Of a DNA stretch of 7,973 nt, positions 1-5,556 are shown one piece after another (within the stretch, counting starts at the first letter, position 1; each line of letters starts with the position of its first letter). The position numbers and the translations under genes were made by a program. Location: the NCBI GenBank assembly GCA_002702405.1, contig NZZH01000040.1, positions 1 to 7,973 of the forward strand, written 5' to 3'. Origin of the DNA: Flavobacteriaceae bacterium (lineage in GTDB: Bacteria > Bacteroidota > Bacteroidia > Flavobacteriales > Flavobacteriaceae). Below the pieces are notes generated by a model. It was not told the DNA's origin and made no database searches. It worked only from the letters and a program-made list of their open reading frames with translations.

Positions 1-7
1 ACTGTCC

Positions 8-97
8 GGAGAGGTGGCTGAGTGGTCGAAAGCGGCACCCTGCTAAGGTGTTATACGGGCAACTGTATCGAGGGTTCGAATCCCTCTCTCTCCGCCA
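8..97 (+). tRNA. tRNA-Ser, anticodon GCT (reads AGC/AGU)
   Basis: A complete class II tRNA folds by eye. The acceptor stem GGAGAGG (8-14) pairs with TCTCTCC (87-93) with one G-T pair, followed by discriminator G94 and an encoded CCA (95-97). The anticodon stem GCACC/GGTGT (35-39 and 47-51) closes the loop CTGCTAA, with anticodon GCT at 42-44. A long variable arm (about 52-69, ATAC pairing with GTAT) is the serine-type identity feature. The T arm GAGGG-TTCGAAT-CCCTC is canonical. Only seven bases precede it in the window, so its promoter is not visible. The encoded CCA is usual in gammaproteobacteria. No integrase or attachment-site duplication is seen next to it. Confidence 0.97.
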
Positions 98-149
98 ATC
101 TAAAATTATATCTATGCTAGTATAAATTTTATAAATTGGATTTATTGAT
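98..149. promoter_or_regulatory. AT-rich spacer with imperfect inverted repeat and candidate -10
   Basis: This 52-bp spacer separates the tRNA from the first lipoprotein gene. TAAAATT (101-107) is the exact complement of AATTTTA (125-131). Inside it, ATA/TAT and CTA/TAG can extend the stem around a TGC loop, with single-base bulges at T111 and A124. The hairpin is almost all A-T and no T-run follows it, so it is not a convincing intrinsic terminator. It could be a tRNA 3' trailer structure. TATAAA occurs at 121-126 and 130-135 and could be a -10 for the lipoprotein pair, but no good -35 is visible. A GGA at 138-140 is a weak, distant SD for the ATG at 150. Confidence 0.3.
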
Positions 150-548
150 ATGCTTTATACAAAAAAAATTAAAATTATATTTACAGCTTTTTTTGCAGTA
201 CTTTTAATTGGTTGTAGTGAACCTCGATCGGCTCAGATAGACAAAATTCTTTCTACATTAGGGCCTGAAGATTTTGAATTTTTTTCTTTTTCACAAATAC
301 GTTGTGAACTCATGATTGCTTCAGAAGAGCTTAATGTCGATGAGTGGCAAGTTTATTTATACCTCTACTTTGACATTGATTGGGATAAACAAAAAGAAAT
401 TGGCATTCCTGTTAACAAAGAAATTATTAGATACGTTAAAGAAGGAAATGTAGGCGGCAGAGCAGATCTAGATAACATTTTATTTTTAGAAGGCGAAGTA
501 ATAGATAATATATATAACAGATATGATATTGAATGCGTGGATTCTTAG
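150..548 (+). CDS. Small lipoprotein of unknown function
   Basis: I do not recognise a family for this 132-residue protein. The N-terminus is a lipoprotein signal: basic K5-K6-K8, a hydrophobic stretch from about 9 to 20, then the lipobox L19-I20-G21-C22. C22 should be lipidated after signal peptidase II cleavage. The next residue is Ser rather than Asp, so by the Lol sorting rule the outer membrane is the likelier destination. The mature part is acidic and short, with two further cysteines (C52 and C129) that could form a periplasmic disulfide, and a Trp/Tyr-rich stretch at about 66-78. There is no good SD before the ATG. Its last 16 bases overlap the start of the M23 peptidase lipoprotein, so the two are almost certainly co-transcribed. 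A role as a partner of that peptidase is only a guess from position. Confidence 0.8.
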   Translation: MLYTKKIKIIFTAFFAVLLIGCSEPRSAQIDKILSTLGPEDFEFFSFSQIRCELMIASEELNVDEWQVYLYLYFDIDWDKQKEIGIPVNKEIIRYVKEGNVGGRADLDNILFLEGEVIDNIYNRYDIECVDS

Positions 549-1321
549 CCTCATTTTCTATTTTGCTCCTGGCTTCATGTAAAAGTGTTGGTCAGATAGA
601 GACTCCTGTTGAAATAATTCAAGGCCAATCGGCTGGCTACGTTCTAATACCTACAGATAATCTAGATTCTGGCTATTTAATCACTCAGGATAATGCAAGA
701 TTTCTAGTGTATGGATTACCTTATGTAGATGAAGATACTGAAATTAATGTTAAAGGTAGAGCCATATTGATCAATTACAGCGATTATGGAGAATCTAGAA
801 TTGAAATTGATAATGAATCTCTTGTTAATCCCAGCATTGAAGATCGTGAAAGAGCTTCTGGTGAATATTTAAAAGTACTAAGCATTATAAAAAGAAGTTC
901 AGATCAATTTGATCAAGATTTTAAATTCATTACGCCTGTTAATGCAGTAATTACTAGCCGTTTTGGTAAGAGAAGATTTATAAATGGTAATCCTCGTTCA
1001 CCTCATATGGGATTAGATATTAGAGGAGCAGTTGGAACTCCAATAGTTGCACCGAAGAGAGGCAAAGTTGTTCTAGCTGAGAGCCATTTTTACAGTGGCA
1101 ATATCGTAATAATCGATCATGGAGGAGGGCTGTTCACTTCTTTCAGTCATTTAGATAGTTTTAAGGTAGAGGTTGGCGATATAGTAGATCAAGGTCAAGA
1201 ATTTGCTTTTGTAGGTTCGACAGGAAGAGTAACAGGGCCACACTTACATTGGGTGGTCTATCTCAATGGCAATAGAATCAACCCAGAGTTATTGGTAGAG
1301 CTAGAATTAGCTCAAGACTGA
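533..1321 (+). CDS. M23 (LytM-type) zinc metallopeptidase lipoprotein
   Basis: This is a predicted murein endopeptidase that would cut cross-linking peptides of peptidoglycan from the periplasm. The start follows directly after an in-frame TGA (530-532), so ATG 533 is the most upstream possible; later starts would destroy the signal. The lipobox is L13-A14-S15-C16. Residues about 22-125 form a strand-rich N-terminal region like the one preceding many gammaproteobacterial M23 domains. The peptidase domain (about 133-255) keeps the full active site: HxGxD with H158 and D162, H206 in FSHLD, and HxH with H237 and H239. By family knowledge H158, D162 and H239 bind zinc while H206 and H237 are catalytic. 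It is therefore an active-type enzyme, unlike the degenerate LytM regulators EnvC and NlpD. It overlaps the upstream lipoprotein gene by 16 bases and the convergent pdxH-like gene by 10 bases. The exact orthologue name is not known. Confidence 0.92.
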   Translation: MRGFLASFSILLLASCKSVGQIETPVEIIQGQSAGYVLIPTDNLDSGYLITQDNARFLVYGLPYVDEDTEINVKGRAILINYSDYGESRIEIDNESLVNPSIEDRERASGEYLKVLSIIKRSSDQFDQDFKFITPVNAVITSRFGKRRFINGNPRSPHMGLDIRGAVGTPIVAPKRGKVVLAESHFYSGNIVIIDHGGGLFTSFSHLDSFKVEVGDIVDQGQEFAFVGSTGRVTGPHLHWVVYLNGNRINPELLVELELAQD

Positions 1322-1914
1322 AGAAAGAATTTTTTCCATGCTGCAGATTCTTTTTTATAGCATTCTCTGTAATTGAGTCTTGCTTCATTAGCTTCCCAAA
1401 ATTCAAAATAATCTACCTTAATTTGATATCCACCCCAATTGTCTGGCCTTTTTTCTTCTATTTCACCCGAATCAACCTTTTGTCTGATTACTTCATATTT
1501 TTCTTTAAGTAGTTCATAAGACTCGATTTCTTCGGACTGGTTTGAAACCATAGCAGCAATATTTTTACCTGCATCTCGGCCAAAAAAGTGTTCATCTGAA
1601 AATTTTTCTTCACATTTTGAAATAGTCCCTTCAATTCTTACTTGTGTTTCTATAGAAGGCCACCAAAAATTTACACATATATTATTGTTGGCAGAAAAAT
1701 TATCTGCCTTTTTACTTTTATAGCTACTAAAAAAAATAAGGTTATCTTCAAAAAAATATTTAAAATTAACAAAACGAGAATGAGGCTTATTCTCATTATC
1801 AACAGAGCTTATGCATCCAGCCTCAATAAATTTTTCACCATGTTCTTCTGCTTTCAAATAATAATCTTGAAAGTTTAAAAAAGGACTAGATTGAGGCAAA
1901 TTCTTAAATTCCAT
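1312..1914 (-). CDS. pdxH: Pyridoxamine 5'-phosphate oxidase-like FMN protein
   Basis: PdxH oxidises pyridoxine or pyridoxamine 5'-phosphate to PLP using FMN and O2. Several PdxH blocks are visible: R47 in the strand matching E. coli RMVLLK, S67-K68-K69-A70 matching SRKA, QVRIEG at 91-96, R113-D114 and the VSNQS stretch, and the C-terminal dimerisation signature RPDNWGGY (156-163) followed by EFW (171-173). Two things are unusual. At 200 residues it is shorter than E. coli PdxH (218) and lacks the N-terminal segment with the Arg/Tyr lid. A TAG five codons upstream in frame leaves no ordinary start for a longer form. The conserved RLHDR is R179-L-N181-Y-R here, so the active-site His is Asn, and the usual C-terminal Leu-x-Pro is missing. 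It starts inside the pyruvate kinase stop codon (TAATG), implying translational coupling. Family assignment is firm; the exact substrate is less certain. Confidence 0.85.
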   Translation of the reverse strand: MEFKNLPQSSPFLNFQDYYLKAEEHGEKFIEAGCISSVDNENKPHSRFVNFKYFFEDNLIFFSSYKSKKADNFSANNNICVNFWWPSIETQVRIEGTISKCEEKFSDEHFFGRDAGKNIAAMVSNQSEEIESYELLKEKYEVIRQKVDSGEIEEKRPDNWGGYQIKVDYFEFWEANEARLNYRECYKKESAAWKKFFLQS

Positions 1915-3308
1915 TATTTTAGAAATCTAATTTGTATAGCATCAGCAAAAATATCAGAAAAGACTCCTGAAATAACGATAAGTTTATTTTTAGTTTTGAA
2001 CTTATATGCACCTTTCAATACTTGGAAAGCATTTTTAATTGTCTTTTCATGATCTTTACTAAAATTTAAAAAAATATTTTCTATTGATGATGAGATTGAA
2101 AGTTTATTCTGTGTAGCTCTATTATTTGTAAATGCAAAAACTGGGACCCTAGGTCTTGCACTTGATATTAATTCGGCAGTAAAGCCACTTCTTGTCAAAA
2201 CAACAATTGCATCAGCATCTATTTTTTTTGCAAGTTTTACTGATGTTGCAGCTAAAGTATGCCAATCACTTTCATGTTTTAGGTTGCTTTCAAAATGAAG
2301 TGTCTCAGATCTTTCAGCATTTAGAGAAATATCTCTTAAGTACTGTACGCACTTAATTGGATGTTTCCCAATACTTGTTTCCCCAGATAGCATCAATGCA
2401 TCTGCACCCTCATAAACAGCATTAGTAACATCTGATACTTCAGCTCTTGTCGGATGCGGTTTATTTATCATTGATTCAAGTAACTGTGTGGCAACAATGG
2501 ATTTTTTTCCTAATTCAGAAGCTATTTTTACCATATTTCTTTGCACATAAGGCAGATTAGTCATATCTGTCTCAATACCAAGGTCACCTCTTGCTATCAT
2601 CAGACCATCACTATTTTTTGTTATCTCTCTTATGTTTTTTACACCCTCTTGATCTTCAACCTTTGCAAATATTTCAGGCTGACAATTATTTTTACTTAAA
2701 AATTTATTTAATTCTTTTAAATCTTTTGCAGATCTGCAAAAGGATAGTGCTATAAAATCGATACCGACATTTAATGCTTCATTTAAATCTGCTTTATCTT
2801 TGTCTGTCAGTGTTGGTAATTTAATTCTTGCACCAGGGAAATTAACATGTTTCTTTTCTGATATTATTCCACTATCTAGAACCAAGCATTTAATACCTTG
2901 CTTTGAAATTGATGTTATTTTCAAATCTATTTGACCATTATCGAGAGAAATTTTCCCACCAACTTTCAGACCTTTGATATGTGAAAGATTATCAACAATA
3001 AGTTGATTCTTCTTTTTTTGACTCTTAGAAACAAGTAAAATCTCATCTCCTTTAGTGAGTTCAATGTCTTTGCCAAAGTTTGCAGTTCTAATTTCTGGTC
3101 CTTGGGTATCAATCATTACACCGACAGAAGAAGTAATTTTTTTATTTAATGCCTTAATTTCATTAATAATTTTTCTCATATCCATTATTGATGTATGGGA
3201 CATATTTATTCGTATAACATTCATTCCTTTGTCATAAAGTTTCTTTAATAAAGTTGAGGAATTAGTTGAAGGGCCTACAGTAGAGATTATTTTTGTTCTT
3301 TTATGCAT
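1914..3308 (-). CDS. pyk: Pyruvate kinase
   Basis: This enzyme converts phosphoenolpyruvate and ADP to pyruvate and ATP, the last step of glycolysis, in the cytoplasm. Its 464 residues are close to the usual 470-480. The first barrel strand has RTKIISTVGPS (4-14) and R33-x-N35-x-S37-H38. DTQGPEIRT (67-75) leads into the B domain. The catalytic Lys is K216 in IFAKVEDQEG, and the metal site is E218 and D242 in MIARGDLGIE. The substrate/ADP segment runs VATQLLESM to PTRAEVSD and SGET. E72 corresponds to the Glu (rabbit 117) that goes with K+-dependent pyruvate kinases. The C-terminal domain keeps a TRSGFT phosphate-loop-like motif (372-376) but the usual G-T-T-N near the end is missing, so effector control may differ. 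It is the first gene of the operon with the pdxH-like gene and diverges from kbl across 32 bp. Which E. coli paralogue it matches (pykA or pykF) is not clear. Confidence 0.96.
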   Translation of the reverse strand: MHKRTKIISTVGPSTNSSTLLKKLYDKGMNVIRINMSHTSIMDMRKIINEIKALNKKITSSVGVMIDTQGPEIRTANFGKDIELTKGDEILLVSKSQKKKNQLIVDNLSHIKGLKVGGKISLDNGQIDLKITSISKQGIKCLVLDSGIISEKKHVNFPGARIKLPTLTDKDKADLNEALNVGIDFIALSFCRSAKDLKELNKFLSKNNCQPEIFAKVEDQEGVKNIREITKNSDGLMIARGDLGIETDMTNLPYVQRNMVKIASELGKKSIVATQLLESMINKPHPTRAEVSDVTNAVYEGADALMLSGETSIGKHPIKCVQYLRDISLNAERSETLHFESNLKHESDWHTLAATSVKLAKKIDADAIVVLTRSGFTAELISSARPRVPVFAFTNNRATQNKLSISSSIENIFLNFSKDHEKTIKNAFQVLKGAYKFKTKNKLIVISGVFSDIFADAIQIRFLK

Positions 3309-3326
3309 AAGATAATTGTGGATTCT

Positions 3327-3334
3327 ATTATAAT
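3327..3334. promoter_or_regulatory. Symmetric ATTATAAT: shared -10 of divergent pyk and kbl promoters
   Basis: The 8-bp palindrome ATTATAAT sits in the 32-bp spacer between two divergent operons. It contains a perfect TATAAT on the plus strand (3329-3334) and another on the minus strand (3332-3327). A start about 7 bases downstream would lie near 3341 on plus, at the GTG of kbl, and near 3320 on minus, giving pyk a leader of about 12 nt. Neither direction has a good -35 at 17 bases or a TGn extension, so strength or activator use is unknown. Bacterial promoters with symmetric -10 elements that fire both ways are established. That this one does so is inference. Confidence 0.5.
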
Positions 3335-3340
3335 CTGATT

Positions 3341-4534
3341 GTGAGTAAAAGTTTCTACAATCATATTGATCATGAGATCGAGCAAATATTAAGTGATGAT
3401 CTATATAAAAATGAGAGGTTTATAAAATCCCCTCAACAAACAGCAATTAAACTCAAAGACGGCAAAGAAGTTATGAATTTCTGTGCCAATGATTATCTTG
3501 GTTTGGCAAATAATAAGGAAATAAAGGATGCAGCTGCTGCTTCCATCGAGCAAGATGGTTTTGGTATGGCATCGGTCAGGTTTATATGCGGAACTAATGA
3601 TTTACATAGAACACTTGAACAAAAGCTAAGCTCTTTTTTAGGTTTTGATGATTGCATACTTTATGTAGCATGTTTTGATGCAAATGGCGGTCTTTTCGAG
3701 CCACTTTTTGGTCCTGATGATGCAATAATTAGTGATTCTCTCAACCATGCTTCAATAATCGATGGCATAAGACTTTGCAAGGCAAAAAGATATAGATATC
3801 AACATAGTGATATGGATGATCTTGAAAAATGTTTGAAACAAGCAGATGCTGACTCAGCAAAACACAAAGTTATTGTTAGCGATGGTGTTTTTTCAATGGA
3901 TGGAACATACGCTAAATTGGATAAGATTGTTGAGCTAGCTGAAAAATACGATGCATTAGTAATGCTTGATGATTGTCATGCCACTGGATTTGTTGGTGAA
4001 AAGGGCAAAGGCACAGCTGAACATTTTGGCTTAGAAGGTAAAGTAGATATTCTTAGTGGTACGCTTGGAAAAGCTCTTGGCGGTGCATCTGGTGGTTTTA
4101 TATGTGCAAAAGAAAATGTAATTAAGCTTCTAAAGCAAAGATCTAGACCCTATTTATTTTCTAATGCATTATCTCCATCTATAGTCTCTGCATCTTTAAA
4201 AGCTTTAGAGATTGTTCAGGATCAGCCAGAAAGAAGAAAAAGAATTAAAGAAAATACAACTTATTTTAGAGACTCCATAAAATCTTTAGGCTTTACAATT
4301 AAGGGTGATATGCATCCTATAACTCCAGTAATGTTAGGAGAAGCTAAGATTGCACAAGAAATGTCAAAGAAGCTTCTTGAAGATGGTTTATATGCAATTG
4401 GCTTCTTTTATCCTGTTGTACCTAAAGGTGAAGCTAGAATCAGATTACAAATTACAAGTGAACATACAAAACAACAGCTTGACGAAGCCATTAAAATATT
4501 CGATAAAGTTGGAAAGGAATTGAAAGTCATATGA
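3341..4534 (+). CDS. kbl: 2-amino-3-ketobutyrate CoA ligase (glycine C-acetyltransferase)
   Basis: Kbl cleaves 2-amino-3-ketobutyrate with CoA to glycine and acetyl-CoA, the second step of threonine breakdown through Tdh. It is a PLP enzyme of the alpha-oxoamine synthase family. At 397 residues it is collinear with E. coli Kbl from the first residues (SFYNHIDHEIE) to the C-terminus. The PLP lysine K244 in GTLGKALGGASGG even has the same number as in E. coli. Other blocks are NFCAND(Y), FGMASVRFICGT, CFDANGG, LNHASIIDG (H136), DGVFSMDG, LDDCHATGF (D210, H213), RSRPYLFSN and FFYPVVPKG. The DDCHA stretch has Cys where E. coli has Ser. This collinearity supports the GTG start at 3341. An in-frame TAA at 3308-3310 leaves only CTG 3335 or ATT 3338 as alternatives. 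There is no SD, and the transcript may be leaderless. It overlaps tdh by four bases (ATGA). Confidence 0.97.
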   Translation: MSKSFYNHIDHEIEQILSDDLYKNERFIKSPQQTAIKLKDGKEVMNFCANDYLGLANNKEIKDAAAASIEQDGFGMASVRFICGTNDLHRTLEQKLSSFLGFDDCILYVACFDANGGLFEPLFGPDDAIISDSLNHASIIDGIRLCKAKRYRYQHSDMDDLEKCLKQADADSAKHKVIVSDGVFSMDGTYAKLDKIVELAEKYDALVMLDDCHATGFVGEKGKGTAEHFGLEGKVDILSGTLGKALGGASGGFICAKENVIKLLKQRSRPYLFSNALSPSIVSASLKALEIVQDQPERRKRIKENTTYFRDSIKSLGFTIKGDMHPITPVMLGEAKIAQEMSKKLLEDGLYAIGFFYPVVPKGEARIRLQITSEHTKQQLDEAIKIFDKVGKELKVI

Positions 4535-5556
4535 AAGCATTAGTTAAAGAAAAATCAGAAGTCGGACTCAAATTGCAAGAAGTAAAGACGCCTAAAATAA
4601 AATCTGATGAAGTGCTAATTAAAGTTAAGACAACAGCTATATGTGGGACTGATTTGCATATTTGGAATTGGGATAATTGGGCAAGTAAAACGATTAAACC
4701 TCCAATGACCGTTGGTCATGAGTTTATGGGGAAAATTATAGAAATTGGTAGTGCTGTTGAGGGATTAACAATAGGAGATAGAGTTTCAGCAGAATCACAT
4801 ATGGTTGGACAGGTAAGTAGAAATGCTCGAGCAGGTAAATTACATCTTGATCCGGATACTGTAAATTTAGGTGTTGATAGAGACGGTGCTTTTGCTGAAT
4901 TCGTTTCAATTCCATCAAGAAATGTAGTGCAACTTCCAGATTCTGTAGATAATGAAATGGGAGCGATACTAGATCCTTTTGGCAATGCTATTCATGCTAC
5001 TTTATCTTTTGACCTTGTTGGGGAAGATGTTTTGATAACAGGAGCAGGACCAATAGGTATTATGTCTGCAGCTATTGCTCTTCATGTTGGGGCTAGAAAA
5101 GTTCTAATAACTGATATTAATGATGATAGATTATCGCTTGCAAAAACTGTATGCAATGTTGAGACACTTAATCCATCAAAAGAAAATATTGAAGATAAAA
5201 TGAAAGATATGGGCCTAAAGGAAGGTTTTGATATCGGATTAGAGATGTCCGGTTCAGAAGCTGCCCTAGATCAAATGATTGATTCTATGCTTATGGGAGG
5301 AAATATAGCTCTACTGGGATTGCCATCTGATCCAATTAACTTGGATCTATCTAAAATAATCTTTAAAGCTCTAAACTTAAAAGCTATTTATGGTAGAGAA
5401 ATGTTTGAAACCTGGTACAAAGGACTAGCTCTCATCGATTCTGGGCTAGATGTAAAAAATGTGATCACTCATTCTTTTCATTACACTGATTTTGAAAAAG
5501 CATTTCAATTATTGAATGAAGGAAAAGCTGGAAAAGTAGTTCTTAATTGGGACTAG
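4531..5556 (+). CDS. tdh: L-threonine 3-dehydrogenase, without the structural zinc site
   Basis: Tdh oxidises L-threonine with NAD+ to 2-amino-3-ketobutyrate, which Kbl then cleaves; the cytoplasmic pair forms one operon through the ATGA overlap. Its 341 residues equal the E. coli length. Catalytic zinc residues C38 (AICGTD), H63 and E64 (GHEF) are kept, as are T40, D41 and H90. The NAD fold has GAGPIG (171-176) with D195 about 20 residues later, and EGFDIGLEMSG and IYGREMFETWYK match the family. The striking difference is the lobe at 90-110: where E. coli has the four structural-zinc cysteines C93, C96, C99 and C107, this protein has G93, S96, A99 and D107, with no gap and with the flanking R97-N98, G102 and H105-L106 retained. 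It should bind only one zinc per subunit. The 3' end overlaps the convergent serine hydrolase gene by 14 bases. Confidence 0.97.
   Translation: MKALVKEKSEVGLKLQEVKTPKIKSDEVLIKVKTTAICGTDLHIWNWDNWASKTIKPPMTVGHEFMGKIIEIGSAVEGLTIGDRVSAESHMVGQVSRNARAGKLHLDPDTVNLGVDRDGAFAEFVSIPSRNVVQLPDSVDNEMGAILDPFGNAIHATLSFDLVGEDVLITGAGPIGIMSAAIALHVGARKVLITDINDDRLSLAKTVCNVETLNPSKENIEDKMKDMGLKEGFDIGLEMSGSEAALDQMIDSMLMGGNIALLGLPSDPINLDLSKIIFKALNLKAIYGREMFETWYKGLALIDSGLDVKNVITHSFHYTDFEKAFQLLNEGKAGKVVLNWD

Noticed and set aside
8..97. tRNA-Ser as an integration site for a mobile island.
   Set aside because: No integrase gene and no repeat of the tRNA 3' end was noticed downstream; the following genes are ordinary housekeeping or envelope genes with matching base composition.
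1321..1356. AAGAAAGAAT and ATTCTTTTTT can pair, with a T-run on the plus strand just after the M23 gene stop, resembling a terminator.
   Set aside because: The stem has a single G-C pair and a 16-base loop, and it lies inside the pdxH-like coding region where A and T runs are common. Too weak to call.
1642..1878. Plus-strand frame of 78 codons opposite the pdxH-like gene, and a 60-codon plus-strand frame at 3055-3237 opposite pyk.
   Set aside because: Both are antisense to well-supported genes, and their Ile/Phe/Lys-rich composition is what AT-rich complement strands give.
4801..4845. Frameshift or sequencing error as the reason for the missing zinc cysteines in Tdh.
   Set aside because: The frame is unbroken, the length equals that of E. 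coli Tdh, and interspersed residues (R97, N98, G102, H105, L106) still align, so this is substitution rather than a shifted segment.
4716..4985. Open reading frames on the minus strand within tdh (4716-4985 and 4736-4918).
   Set aside because: They lie fully antisense to a strongly conserved enzyme, have no SD, and their translations show no recognisable domain; they are by-products of the tdh codons.
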